Of a DNA stretch of 64,000 nt, positions 52,585 through 61,798 are shown in pieces. The notes under the pieces are model-generated. The model was not told where the DNA came from and searched no databases. It worked only from the letters and a program-made list of their open reading frames with translations. Origin of the DNA: SZUA-442 sp963753185 (lineage in GTDB: Bacteria > Actinomycetota > Acidimicrobiia > Spongiisociales > UBA5794). Every line of letters starts with the position of its first letter. Positions within the stretch are counted from its first letter, which is position 1. Location of the stretch: positions 558,001-622,000 of the forward strand of contig CAVWBO010000007.1 in NCBI GenBank assembly GCA_963753185.1, in the 5' to 3' direction. Both the position numbers and the translations under genes were made by a program.

Positions 52585-54078
52585 ATGACGTACGCCCTCG
52601 GAATCGATGTCTCGACGACCGCCACGAAGGCGCTGCTCATCGACGGCGGAGGGACCGTCGTCGGTGTGGGGCGGTCGGAGTACTCCTTCGACACGCCGCA
52701 TCCCCTGTGGTCGGAGCAGTCGCCGGACCTGTGGTGGGCGGGCACGGTCGACGCCATTCGGGCCGTCCTCGCGACGACCGGGGTGCCCGGCCACGCCGTC
52801 GGCGCCGTTGGCATGACCGGTCAGATGCACGGGCTGGTGATGCTCGACGGATCCGGCACGGTGTTGCGTCCGGCGATCCTGTGGAACGACCAGCGCACGC
52901 AGGCCGAGTGCGATGAGATCCGCGACCGTGTCGGTCGCGAGAGGCTTCTGGCGACTACGGGAAACGATGCCCTCACAGGGTTCACCGCACCGAAGATCCT
53001 CTGGGTCAAGAACAACGAACCCGAGGTGTTCGAGCGCACGGAGCACGTGCTGCTTCCGAAGGACTACGTTCGTTTCCGCCTCACCGACGACTATGCCGTC
53101 GACCGGGCAGGTGGATCGGGCACGATCCTCTTCGACCTTGCAAGGAGGGATTGGTCTGACGAGGTGATCACGGCGCTCGACCTTCCGAGACGCTGGTTCC
53201 CCCCCTCATTCGAAGGACCGTCCATCACCGGCGTTGTGTCAGCCGCTGCGGCCGGAGCGACAGGGTTGGCGGAGGGGACACCCGTCGTCGCGGGAGGCGG
53301 GGACCAGGCGGCGAATGCCGTCGGCGTCGGTGCCGTGCGCCCCGGCGTTGGTGCGATGAGTATTGGCACGAGCGGTGTCGTGTTCGTCCCGACGGATCAC
53401 GCCGCCATCGAACCCGAGGGCCGCCTCCACGCCTTCTGCCACGCCGTCCCCGGAATGTGGCACCTCATGGGTGTGATGCTGTCGGCGGCAGGCAGTTACG
53501 AGTGGTTCCGGAGTTCCCTCGCTCCGTCGAGCTCGTTCGCCGATCTCGATCGACGGGCAGCCGCAGTCGGCGCAGCCTCGAATGGCCTGATGTTCCTGCC
53601 GTACCTCTCAGGGGAACGGACACCCCACCCCGATCCGCTCGCCCGCGGTGCCTTCGTCGGGCTCACCGTCCGTCATGACCTCGGCCACATGGCACGAGCC
53701 GTGCTCGAAGGCGTCGCATTCGGGCTGAGGGACTCGATCGAGCTGGTCAGGCAGTCCGCGACGCCCGATGAGATCCGTGCATCCGGGGGCGGCGCACAGT
53801 CGCGTCTGTGGCTCCAGATCATCGCAGACACCCTCGGGCTGCCGGTGCGTGTCGTGGGAACCCCCGAGGCCGCGGCGCACGGCGCCGCCCTGCTTGCGGC
53901 AGTGGGCACTGGTGCGTTCGCATCCGTTCGGGAGGCGACGGATGCTGCCGTCATGGTTGGTGAACCCATCGAACCCGGACCAGCCGCGCGGACGTACGCC
54001 GATGCCTACGACACCTACCGCGCCCTGTATCCGGCCCTTCGCGATTCGTTCGTGCGCCTGTCCGAGCTCGACACCTGA
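52585..54078 (+). CDS. xylB: xylulokinase
   Basis: A 497-residue FGGY carbohydrate kinase phosphorylating D-xylulose to xylulose 5-phosphate. The N-terminal ATP-binding motif is LGIDVSTTATKALLID (about 5-20), GMTGQMHG is near 76-83, VAGGGDQAANAVGVG is near 236-250, and the C-terminal FGGY signature region includes RASGGGAQSRLWLQIIADTL near 401-420. The ATG at 52585 begins the kinase fold. With xylA and the upstream ABC transporter it completes xylose entry into the pentose phosphate pathway. Confidence 0.95.
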   Translation: MTYALGIDVSTTATKALLIDGGGTVVGVGRSEYSFDTPHPLWSEQSPDLWWAGTVDAIRAVLATTGVPGHAVGAVGMTGQMHGLVMLDGSGTVLRPAILWNDQRTQAECDEIRDRVGRERLLATTGNDALTGFTAPKILWVKNNEPEVFERTEHVLLPKDYVRFRLTDDYAVDRAGGSGTILFDLARRDWSDEVITALDLPRRWFPPSFEGPSITGVVSAAAAGATGLAEGTPVVAGGGDQAANAVGVGAVRPGVGAMSIGTSGVVFVPTDHAAIEPEGRLHAFCHAVPGMWHLMGVMLSAAGSYEWFRSSLAPSSSFADLDRRAAAVGAASNGLMFLPYLSGERTPHPDPLARGAFVGLTVRHDLGHMARAVLEGVAFGLRDSIELVRQSATPDEIRASGGGAQSRLWLQIIADTLGLPVRVVGTPEAAAHGAALLAAVGTGAFASVREATDAAVMVGEPIEPGPAARTYADAYDTYRALYPALRDSFVRLSELDT

Positions 54079-54104
54079 TCGCGACCCGGCCCGCCCGGGA
54101 TCGC

Positions 54105-54953
54105 TCAGTCCAGGCCGTGCGCCTCGTCGGGAACCGCCTCCGTGTGGATCACCCTGTCACGGTGGGCGTGCCTCCCGGGGAGATGGGAGTGCGCGGGATC
54201 GTCGATGAAGAGCGTGCCGCCGTTGCCGACATGGAGCAGTGAGGGCCCGTACGCGGACACCAGGTTCGCCTCGGTCAGCACTCCGTCAGGCGGACCCGAT
54301 GCGATGACGCCACCCGAGAGAAGGAGCACGTGGTCGGCGAACTGCGCCTCGGACAGGTCGTGGGTCGTCATCACGACCGTGCATCCTCGCGAGGTCTCGT
54401 CGTGGATCACCTCATCGATCGCATGGGCAGTCGTCAGGTCGATGCCGGTCAAGGGTTCATCGAGCAGGAGGACGCTGTGGTCCTGTGCAAGACCCTGGGC
54501 GACGTACACCCTCTGCCTCTGTCCTCCGGACAGTTCATCAAGGTGTCGATGCGCGATGTCGGAGATTCCCATCCTCGCCATCGCTTCGTCGACGATGGCC
54601 CTGTCACCCGCGCCCAACCACCTGAACCAGCCGGTCGTCGGGTACCTACCCATCGCCACGACTTCGCGCACGGTGATCGGGAGGGCGTAGTTCACCTTCG
54701 TGCTCTGGAGCACGTAGGACACGTCATCCCTGCCGCAGCGTGTGTGAACCTCGATCAGGCCCGATCGAATGGGAAGAAGACCCGCAACGGCGTTGAGGAG
54801 GGTCGACTTCCCCGAACCGTTGGGACCGATGACAGCCGTCACCCCGCCTGACGGGATCGCGAACGACGACTTCTCGATCGCAACTGACGCTCCGTACGCC
54901 ACGACGAGATCCGATGCGCTGATCGCCGGACCGTTCACGAGCACCTCGCGCAT
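54105..54953 (-). CDS. znuC: zinc/manganese ABC transporter ATP-binding protein
   Basis: A 282-residue ATPase of the metal ABC family. Walker A is GPNGSGKST (about 47-55), signature LSGGQRQRV (about 146-154), Walker B VLLLDEPLTGID (about 166-177) and the switch His in MTTHDLSE. A His-rich C-terminal tail (HSHLPGRHAHRD) is a possible metal-binding extension. It overlaps the zur gene by 19 bases and is convergent with xylB. Confidence 0.9.
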   Translation of the reverse strand: MREVLVNGPAISASDLVVAYGASVAIEKSSFAIPSGGVTAVIGPNGSGKSTLLNAVAGLLPIRSGLIEVHTRCGRDDVSYVLQSTKVNYALPITVREVVAMGRYPTTGWFRWLGAGDRAIVDEAMARMGISDIAHRHLDELSGGQRQRVYVAQGLAQDHSVLLLDEPLTGIDLTTAHAIDEVIHDETSRGCTVVMTTHDLSEAQFADHVLLLSGGVIASGPPDGVLTEANLVSAYGPSLLHVGNGGTLFIDDPAHSHLPGRHAHRDRVIHTEAVPDEAHGLD

Positions 54954-55375
54954 ATGCCCTCGATCTCGAGGGCATGGTTGGTCGCGGTGAACGCTACCCC
55001 CGATGCGATGTCGTCGACGAGCTCGTGGACCTGTGCCTCGTACTTCGGAGGCACGTCGATGTCCTCGACCCTGCCGCATTCAGTGCACACGAGATGGTGG
55101 TGGTGGCCCGTGAGCCACTCCGACAGCTCGTAGCGCGCCAGCCCCTTGGTCGCGAGGTGGGGAACGACGACGCCGGCCTCCTCGAGGATCGACAGCGTGC
55201 GATACAGCGACGACACGGGAACGGACTCGCCGAGCTGACCACTCAGCTCCGCGGCGGATCGAGGTCCGTCGGAGTCGGAGAGGGCGTTGACGACAGCCTT
55301 GCGACCCTTGGTGTACCTGGTATCGCGGTCCCTGAGCCGTTGGTCGACCTGTCGGTGGAGCGCCGACGTTGCCAT
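54935..55375 (-). CDS. zur: Fur-family regulator, probably Zur
   Basis: A 146-residue metalloregulator with winged helix (about 15-85, containing TKGRKAVVNALSDSDGPRSA and SSLYRTLSILEEAGVV) and C-terminal dimerisation domain. HHHHLVCTECG and ICARCS provide the two Cys-x2-Cys pairs of the structural zinc site. The placement between a zinc-type ABC ATPase and a metal-binding lipoprotein indicates Zur rather than Fur. The ATG at 55375 has AGAGGA seven bases upstream; a GTG at 55381 is in frame. It is probably autoregulated through the box at 55388. Confidence 0.9.
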   Translation of the reverse strand: MATSALHRQVDQRLRDRDTRYTKGRKAVVNALSDSDGPRSAAELSGQLGESVPVSSLYRTLSILEEAGVVVPHLATKGLARYELSEWLTGHHHHLVCTECGRVEDIDVPPKYEAQVHELVDDIASGVAFTATNHALEIEGICARCS

Positions 55376-55387
55376 ATCCACATCCTC

Positions 55388-55402
55388 TGAGTATGATTCT
55401 CA
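55388..55402. promoter_or_regulatory. candidate Zur box
   Basis: TGAGTATGATTCTCA matches the TGA-N9-TCA form of Fur/Zur boxes and is palindromic at 12 of 15 positions. A second ATTCTCATTATA half-like copy lies at 55418-55429. Both fall in the 71-base gap between zur and the divergent metal-binding protein gene, so one regulator could control both operons. Confidence 0.65.
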
Positions 55403-55446
55403 AAACCACTAGTAACTATTCTCATTATACGAAAGGTTTGGGAACA

Positions 55447-56532
55447 GTGCGCAACACGGCACCGAGAACATGGAGGACTCGACGGACCATCCTCGCCGTG
55501 GTCTCCGTCCTGGCCCTCGGAGGAGCGGCATGCGGTACCACCGAGCAGGTCGACGACCCATCCGATCCGGGCCAGATCGGGTCAGACGTGACCATCGTCG
55601 CCACGACCACCATCTGGGGTGACGTGGCTCGCAATGTCGTCGGCGATGACGGCGATGTCGAGGTGCTCATGCCGATCGGAGCCGATCCCCACGACTTTCA
55701 AGCTTCATCGAGCCAGGTAGCGGATCTCTACGCGGCAGACCTCGTGGTTGCGAACGGACTCGGCCTCGAGGAAGGACTCCTGGACATCCTCGAGGCGGCC
55801 GAGGCTGACGGCGTCAACGTCCTCGAGGTCGCGCCCTTCCTCGACCCGATCGGATTCGGTGCCCACGACAACCACGATGAGGGGGAACACGATGGCGACG
55901 AGCATGAGGCGTGTGACCCGACGATGGGTGATGCCCACGATGAGAACGGCGAGGAAGGGGTCCACGACCAAGACGAGGAAGGGGACCACGACCACGAGGC
56001 AGGATCCTGTGACCCCCACGTCTGGATGGATCCGCTCCGCGTGGCGGAGGGTGCTCGGTTGATCGCAGCCGCCCTCGCCGAGATCGAACCCGAAGTCGAC
56101 TGGATGGCACGAGCCGATACCTACGCATCGAGCCTGACCGAAGCGGACGAGATGATCGTGGCGACCCTCTCTGGTTTGGAGGAGGACGACCGGGTCATGG
56201 TGACGAACCACGATGCGCTCGGCTACTTCGCCGATCGATACGGTTTCGAGGTGGTGGGTGTCGTCATCCCCGGCGGATCGACGCTCGGGGATCCGAGCTC
56301 GCGTGAGATCGCCGATCTGGTGGAGACCATGAGATCCGAGGGTGTCACGGCGATCTTCGTCGAGACCACGCAACCGAGCGTGCTGGCTGAAGCGGTCTCG
56401 GCCGAGCTCGGTGGAGACGTCGATGCCGTGGAGCTCTACACGGGATCCCTCGGTGAACTTGGCTCTGGCGCCGACACCGTCATCGGCATGCTCACGACCA
56501 ACGCCGAACGCATCGCCCAGGCCCTCTCCTGA
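55447..56532 (+). CDS. znuA: zinc ABC transporter substrate-binding lipoprotein
   Basis: A 361-residue cluster 9 (TroA/ZnuA) binding protein. GTG start, a basic N-terminus, lipobox GGAAC (Cys at about 30), and metal-site motifs MPIGADPHDFQASSS (His near 79), SCDPHVWMDP (His near 190) and TNHDALGYFA. A long His/Asp/Glu loop (about 137-188) is typical of zinc binders. It hands Zn to the permease encoded next. It is divergent from zur with the candidate box between. Confidence 0.93.
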   Translation: MRNTAPRTWRTRRTILAVVSVLALGGAACGTTEQVDDPSDPGQIGSDVTIVATTTIWGDVARNVVGDDGDVEVLMPIGADPHDFQASSSQVADLYAADLVVANGLGLEEGLLDILEAAEADGVNVLEVAPFLDPIGFGAHDNHDEGEHDGDEHEACDPTMGDAHDENGEEGVHDQDEEGDHDHEAGSCDPHVWMDPLRVAEGARLIAAALAEIEPEVDWMARADTYASSLTEADEMIVATLSGLEEDDRVMVTNHDALGYFADRYGFEVVGVVIPGGSTLGDPSSREIADLVETMRSEGVTAIFVETTQPSVLAEAVSAELGGDVDAVELYTGSLGELGSGADTVIGMLTTNAERIAQALS

Positions 56533-56558
56533 GGCTGACTGGGGCTAGGGTTCCGCCC

Positions 56559-57404
56559 ATGGCGTGGTTCATAGAGCCCTTTGAGCTGGCGTTCCAGCTG
56601 CGTGCCCTCGTCGGGGGCTCCCTCGCCGCGATCGCCCTCGCACTCGTGGGAACCTGGGTCGTGATCCGCGGGATGTCGTTCCTCGGTGACGCCTTGGTCC
56701 ACGGCGTCATTCCCGGCATCGCCCTGGCGATCCTGTTCGACTTCAACGTCCTGCTCGGAGCCCTCGGCGCGGCCGCGGTGATGCTCATCGGCATCAACCT
56801 CGTCCACCGGCAGACCACGTTCTCGGAGGACACGAGCATCGGGCTCCTCTTCGTCGGAATGCTCGGCCTCGGCGTCATCCTCGTGTCGAAGACCACGTCG
56901 TACACGGGAAACCTCACCTCGATCCTCTTCGGGGATGCGCTCGGTGTCACCGATGACGACATCGTCATGCTCGCCATCCTGGCCGGTGTGGTGCTCGTGG
57001 CGTCCCTCGTCCTCTATCGGCCCTTCCTCGTCCTGTCGTTCAACGAGCAGAAGTCACAGCTCCTCGGCTTTCGTCCCCGAGTGACACACGCGGCGCTCCT
57101 CGTCCTCATCTCCGTCGCGATCGTCGGGTCGTTCCAGACCGTCGGGACGCTCCTCGTCTTCGGCATGCTCGTGGGTCCCCCCGCCTCGGCTGCACTGATC
57201 GTGCGCAGGGTCCCATCGATCATCGCTGTCGCCGCATTGATCGGCGTGGCGTCGGTGTACGTCGGCCTCGTCGTCAGCTACCACGCGAACACGTCGGCGT
57301 CGGCGACGATCGCCGTCACTCCGATCGTGGTGTTCTTCATCGCCCTCACCATCAGGTCGCTGTCGAACAGGCTGCGGTCCCCGCAGGTCGGAGTGGCCGC
57401 GTGA
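56559..57404 (+). CDS. znuB: zinc ABC transporter permease
   Basis: A 281-residue ABC-3 family permease with eight or nine TM helices. Family motifs are GTWVVIRGMSFLGDALVHGVIPG (about 29-51), the SFNEQKSQLLGFRP ATPase-contact loop (about 158-171) and TLLVFGMLVGPPASAALI (about 197-214). It partners ZnuA and the ATPase encoded across the divergent promoter. Confidence 0.92.
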   Translation: MAWFIEPFELAFQLRALVGGSLAAIALALVGTWVVIRGMSFLGDALVHGVIPGIALAILFDFNVLLGALGAAAVMLIGINLVHRQTTFSEDTSIGLLFVGMLGLGVILVSKTTSYTGNLTSILFGDALGVTDDDIVMLAILAGVVLVASLVLYRPFLVLSFNEQKSQLLGFRPRVTHAALLVLISVAIVGSFQTVGTLLVFGMLVGPPASAALIVRRVPSIIAVAALIGVASVYVGLVVSYHANTSASATIAVTPIVVFFIALTIRSLSNRLRSPQVGVAA

Positions 57405-57495
57405 TTCGGTAAGGTCCACAACGGAGGATCGGGGAGCAGACGGTCGTCGACCGCCCTGGACTCGACCCCCATCGACGAGTGAGGAAGCGGATTCG

Positions 57496-58989
57496 ATGGA
57501 CACGATCACACATTGGATCGACAACACCCCGACGCCCGGAACATCCCAGCGGTTCGGGCCCGTGTACAACCCCGCGATCGGGATCGCCACCGCGCAGGTC
57601 CCCCTCGCCTCGGTATCAGAGGTCGACCGTGCCGTCGCCTCGGCGCGAGATGCCTTCCCCGGATGGCGTGACACACCCCTGGCGAAGCGCCAACGCATCC
57701 TGTTCACGTACCGCGAGCTCCTCGTGCGGCGCGCGAACGAGCTTGCCGAGACCATCACACGGGAACACGGCAAGACGCTCGACGACGCCGCAGGCGAGGT
57801 CCAACGCGGCCTGGAGGTCGTCGAGTACGCCTGTGCCCTGCCCGAGCTGCTGAAGGGTTCGTACTCAGAGCAGATCTCCACCGGCGTCGACATGTACAAC
57901 CTGAACCAGCCGCTCGGCGTCACCGCAGGCATCACCCCGTTCAACTTCCCCGCGATGGTCCCGATGTGGATGTTCCCCATGGCGATCGCGTGCGGGAACA
58001 CCTTCGTGCTCAAGCCTTCCGAGAAGGACCCTTCCGCGTCAATGCTCGCTGCGGAAATGTTCGCCGAGGCAGGTCTCCCTCCAGGGGTGCTGAACGTCGT
58101 CCACGGCGACAAGGTGGCCGTCGACCGTCTGCTCGAGCATCCAGACATCGCAGCGATCTCGTTCGTCGGCTCGACGCCCATCGCCCAGTACGTGCACGAA
58201 CAGGCGTCGAGGAACCACAAGAGGGTCCAGGCACTCGGCGGTGCGAAGAATCACATGATCGTGCTGCCGGACGCCGACATGGATCTCGCCGCCGACTCCG
58301 CGGTGAGCGCGGGCTACGGCTCCGCCGGCGAGCGCTGCATGGCGATCTCGGTCGTCGTGACCGTCGGTGACGCCGCGGACAGGCTCGTCCCACGGATCGT
58401 CGAGCGAGCACGCTCGCTCAAGGTGGGACCGGGCACGGACCCCGAGTCGGAGATGGGACCGCTCGTCACAGCTGCGCACCGCGATCGCGTCGCCGGGTAC
58501 ATCGACGAGGGCGCGGCAGCGGGCGCCGAGCTCACCCTCGACGGACGTTCGCTCGATGGCGAAGAGATCGGCGATGGGTTCTTCCTCGGTGCGACCCTGT
58601 TCGACCATGTGAAGCCCGACATGTCGATCTATCGCGACGAGATCTTTGGCCCCGTCCTGTCCGTCGTGCGGGTCGACAGCTATCAAGAGGCGATCGACCT
58701 CATCAACGCGAATCCCTGGGGCAACGGAACCGCTGTCTTCACGAACGACGGAGGCGCGGCGAGGAAGTTCCAGAACGAGATCCAGGTCGGCATGGTCGGC
58801 ATCAACGTCCCCATCCCCGTGCCGTTCTCGTTCTACAGCTTCGGTGGCTGGAAGGACTCGATGTTCGGGGATCACGACATCTATGGACCGCATGCGGTTT
58901 CCTTCTACACCCGATCCAAGACCGTGATCACCCGATGGCCAGACCCGATCCATCGGGGTGTCGACCTCGGCTTTCCCACAGCTGAGTGA
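57496..58989 (+). CDS. mmsA: CoA-acylating methylmalonate-semialdehyde dehydrogenase
   Basis: A 497-residue aldehyde dehydrogenase. NAD-binding and catalytic segments are GITPFNFPAMVPMWM (about 137-151), LKPSEKDPSAS, the ALGGAKNHMIVLPDAD motif (about 249-264) and the catalytic Cys in GSAGERCMAIS (about 280). The GAKNH motif and GWKDSMFGDHDIYG near the C-terminus are diagnostic of MmsA/IolA rather than general ALDH. It converts malonate or methylmalonate semialdehyde to acetyl- or propionyl-CoA (valine or inositol catabolism). Confidence 0.93.
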   Translation: MDTITHWIDNTPTPGTSQRFGPVYNPAIGIATAQVPLASVSEVDRAVASARDAFPGWRDTPLAKRQRILFTYRELLVRRANELAETITREHGKTLDDAAGEVQRGLEVVEYACALPELLKGSYSEQISTGVDMYNLNQPLGVTAGITPFNFPAMVPMWMFPMAIACGNTFVLKPSEKDPSASMLAAEMFAEAGLPPGVLNVVHGDKVAVDRLLEHPDIAAISFVGSTPIAQYVHEQASRNHKRVQALGGAKNHMIVLPDADMDLAADSAVSAGYGSAGERCMAISVVVTVGDAADRLVPRIVERARSLKVGPGTDPESEMGPLVTAAHRDRVAGYIDEGAAAGAELTLDGRSLDGEEIGDGFFLGATLFDHVKPDMSIYRDEIFGPVLSVVRVDSYQEAIDLINANPWGNGTAVFTNDGGAARKFQNEIQVGMVGINVPIPVPFSFYSFGGWKDSMFGDHDIYGPHAVSFYTRSKTVITRWPDPIHRGVDLGFPTAE

Positions 58990-58990
58990 G

Positions 58991-59716
58991 ATGTCTCCAC
59001 CGGATCGCAGTGAACCCCTAGCACCGGGTCGTCATCCGAGCGGCGAGATGGTGAGCAGTCCAGCCATCGCGGCCGTCATCTGGGACGTCGACGGCACGCT
59101 CGCGGACACGATCCCTGTGTGTGTCGAGGCGCTCGCGACCGCGATCTCGAGTCACGGTGGCCCCGATCTGTCGGCCGCGGAGATCATCGGGAGGTTCGGC
59201 CCGACCGAGGAGGGACTCCTTCGAAACGAACTCGGCGATCGATGGGTCGACGCCATGGAGACGTTTCTCCACGAGTACGAGCGAGGGCACGACGGCGCGG
59301 CGCTGGTGTTCACCGAGGTGCGGGATCTCATCCTCGCTCTGGCGGAGGCGGGAGTTCCGATGGCGGTCGTGACGGGTAAGGGTCCAAGGAGTGCTGCGAT
59401 AACACTCGACCTCATCGGCCTGGGAGACGCGTTCGAGTATGTTGCTGCCGGTTCGATGGATGGCCCGATCAAGTCGACGGAGATACGTCGGATCGTCGGT
59501 GTGTGGGGCCTCGATCCCGCACGTGTCGCCTACGTTGGGGACGCGCCGTCAGATGTGACGGAGGCACGCGCTGCGGGCGTGATCGCCGTCGGTGCGGCGT
59601 GGAAATCCGGTGCGGACCCCTCGATCCTCGAGGCCCACGATCCACACGCCATCCTGCTGTCGGAGTCGGATCTGGTGTCGTGGCTCTCGAAGGCCCTCGC
59701 CGCAGATCAGGGCTGA
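58991..59716 (+). CDS. HAD-superfamily hydrolase, phosphoglycolate phosphatase-like
   Basis: A 241-residue HAD hydrolase from this ATG. Motif I is WDVDGTLADT (nucleophile Asp near 24), motif II MAVVTGKGPRSA near 116 with Thr, the Lys of motif III is in GPIKSTEIRR, and motif IV is VAYVGDAPSDVTEA near 180-193. A helical cap with FGPTEEGLLRNEL follows motif I. An ATG at 59048 (MVSSPAIAAV) begins closer to the fold and is a plausible alternative start. The substrate is unknown. Confidence 0.85.
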   Translation: MSPPDRSEPLAPGRHPSGEMVSSPAIAAVIWDVDGTLADTIPVCVEALATAISSHGGPDLSAAEIIGRFGPTEEGLLRNELGDRWVDAMETFLHEYERGHDGAALVFTEVRDLILALAEAGVPMAVVTGKGPRSAAITLDLIGLGDAFEYVAAGSMDGPIKSTEIRRIVGVWGLDPARVAYVGDAPSDVTEARAAGVIAVGAAWKSGADPSILEAHDPHAILLSESDLVSWLSKALAADQG

Positions 59717-59750
59717 TCCGCTTCCGGCACAGACTGGGCGGCAGGTCGGG

Positions 59751-61418
59751 TTAGAGCCCCTTGGCCCACTCCTTGACCATGCGGTCGAGGGTCGGGAGGG
59801 TCACGAGACCGGATCCGAGCACGACATCGTGGAAGCCCCTGATGTCGAATCGGTCCCCGAGTGCGGCTTCCGCCTCGGCGCGCATCCGCTGGATCTCGAT
59901 GCGGCCGATCATATACGACAGGGCCTGTCCGGGAAACGACAGGTATCGGTCGATCTCCTGGACGATCGCGTGCTTCGACATCGGCGAGTTGTCCGCCACG
60001 TAGTCGATGGCGCGCTGGCGGCTCCAACCAAGGGCGTGCATGCCGGTGTCCACGACCAGGCGGCAGGCACGCATCGAGTCGGCCGACAGCATGCCGATCC
60101 GGTCGAGTTCGGTCGAATAGAGGCCCATCTCATCGGCGAGGCGCTCCGTGTACAGCCCCCACCCCTCGGCGTATGCGCTGATGTTGCCGTGGCGCTGGAA
60201 TGCCGGTATGTGGTCGCCGAGCTCCTGGGCGATCGCGATCTGGAGATGATGACCGGGGATCCCCTCATGGAAGGCCGTCGACTGGACCTCGAAGGTCGCC
60301 CACGACGACGGGTCCTTCGTGTTCATGAAGAATGTGCCCTCGCGTGATCCGTCCTCAGCAGGCGGGAAGTAGAACGCAACAGGTCCGTGGTGGGTCTCCT
60401 CGACGAGGCAGTCGGACTTCGGCAGGCGCCCGAACCAGTTCGGCATCTCCGCCTCTGCCGCGGCGAACGCCTCCTCGGACTGCCTCACGACATCCTCACC
60501 CGTCGTGTGGTGGAGGGCGGGATCGTCGCGCAGCGCCGTGAAGATGTCTTCGAGCGATGTCGTCCCCAGGACGGGCCCTGCGATCTCGAGGTACTCGGTG
60601 GCGAGACGTGCGATCTGCTGGAGGCCGATCTCGTGGATCTCCTCTGCCTGGAGGGGCAGGGTCGTGAAACGCTCGATCAGGCGGGCGTACACCAGGTCGC
60701 CCTCGGGTAGGTAGTGCAGGCCAGCCTCATCGTCGCTTCGGGCGATGGGACCGACGTGGTCCCTGACGACGTTTCGGTACCGCTCGAATGCGGGACGGAT
60801 CTCGTCCATGACGATCCGCGATGCCCGGTCCCGCCAGGTCGCGATGTCGGCCTCGGAGTACTCGGCTGGCATCTGGGCACGCAGGAACGTGTCCTCCTCG
60901 ATCGGCGTCGCGAGGATCGCGTCGATCTGTTCCACTGTCCTCGTAACGGCGAAATCGGCATTCACCCTGCCCGCTGAGATCCCCTCTCGCAGGCGGTCGG
61001 AAGAGTCGTCGATCATCCGTGCGATGGCCGAATACTTGGCAAGCATCTTGTCGGCGTGCTCGGCTGTCTCGACCGACATCTGGGGTATCACCACCTGGAA
61101 GGCCGCTTGTGGCCCGAAGATCGGATCGACGCCGAACTCGGCCTGCCGCATCTCGAGGACCGCGGCAGAGGTCTCCGTCTCGAAGATGAGGGTGTCGCGG
61201 GTGATGCGGTCCGAGGGATCGAGGGCATCGGCATTGAACGCTCGGGCCCTCGCCGAGAACCCCCGCAGTGCTGCGATCTGGGCATCCTCACCGCGCCGGG
61301 TCACGTCGTCTGCTCGGTCCATGTACCGGTACTCACCGAGCATGTGCGCTTCCATCGGATGCGTCTCGAGCTCGAACTCCCAATACTCGTCCGCCAGTCG
61401 TCGCAACTCGGCGTTCAT
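59751..61418 (-). CDS. DUF885 family metallopeptidase-like protein
   Basis: A 555-residue cytosolic protein of DUF885. The zinc-binding HEGIPGHH motif (about residue 392) and the downstream Glu in AEGWGLYTE (about 422) match a gluzincin-like metallopeptidase centre. The N-terminus LADEYWEFELETHPMEAHMLGEYRY is family-typical. Actinobacterial members are annotated as peptidases; no substrate is established. It is convergent with the HAD gene. Confidence 0.88.
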   Translation of the reverse strand: MNAELRRLADEYWEFELETHPMEAHMLGEYRYMDRADDVTRRGEDAQIAALRGFSARARAFNADALDPSDRITRDTLIFETETSAAVLEMRQAEFGVDPIFGPQAAFQVVIPQMSVETAEHADKMLAKYSAIARMIDDSSDRLREGISAGRVNADFAVTRTVEQIDAILATPIEEDTFLRAQMPAEYSEADIATWRDRASRIVMDEIRPAFERYRNVVRDHVGPIARSDDEAGLHYLPEGDLVYARLIERFTTLPLQAEEIHEIGLQQIARLATEYLEIAGPVLGTTSLEDIFTALRDDPALHHTTGEDVVRQSEEAFAAAEAEMPNWFGRLPKSDCLVEETHHGPVAFYFPPAEDGSREGTFFMNTKDPSSWATFEVQSTAFHEGIPGHHLQIAIAQELGDHIPAFQRHGNISAYAEGWGLYTERLADEMGLYSTELDRIGMLSADSMRACRLVVDTGMHALGWSRQRAIDYVADNSPMSKHAIVQEIDRYLSFPGQALSYMIGRIEIQRMRAEAEAALGDRFDIRGFHDVVLGSGLVTLPTLDRMVKEWAKGL

Positions 61419-61539
61419 CTCGTCTCCTCGTGCCTCGGGTCACCCGCATCGTATTGGCTCTCGCGTGGCTGAAGGCACGACGCGAGGCCGAGGCGGAAGT
61501 GAAGCCACCTCCATCCCACACGGGTATCGTGCTCCCTCC

Positions 61540-61731
61540 ATGGATGATGCAACAGAGACAGCGCAACCTTCGGACATTCCGCGCATCCGGACGCTCCGGA
61601 GTCTCGAGTCGGAACTCGTCCACAACCTGGAACGCTGTATCCCACCCGTCGACCAGCACCGCAGGGAACTCGAGCGAGTGCGCTCGGAGCTTGCGTCATT
61701 GGCGCCGTCACCGGACCCATCCGAAGGGTGA
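61540..61731 (+). CDS. small hypothetical protein
   Basis: A 63-residue ORF with an amphipathic Leu/Glu/Arg-rich segment (SLESELVHNLERCIPP and HRRELERVRSELASL), possibly helical. It fills the 380-base gap between the DUF885 and CDGSH genes. No good Shine-Dalgarno and no family are recognised, so it may be spurious. Confidence 0.45.
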   Translation: MDDATETAQPSDIPRIRTLRSLESELVHNLERCIPPVDQHRRELERVRSELASLAPSPDPSEG

Positions 61732-61798
61732 CAGGGTGGGCGCCGCACGTGGTTGCGGTTCCGACACCGAGCAGGCGAACAGCGGGTAGCGTGTCGGG

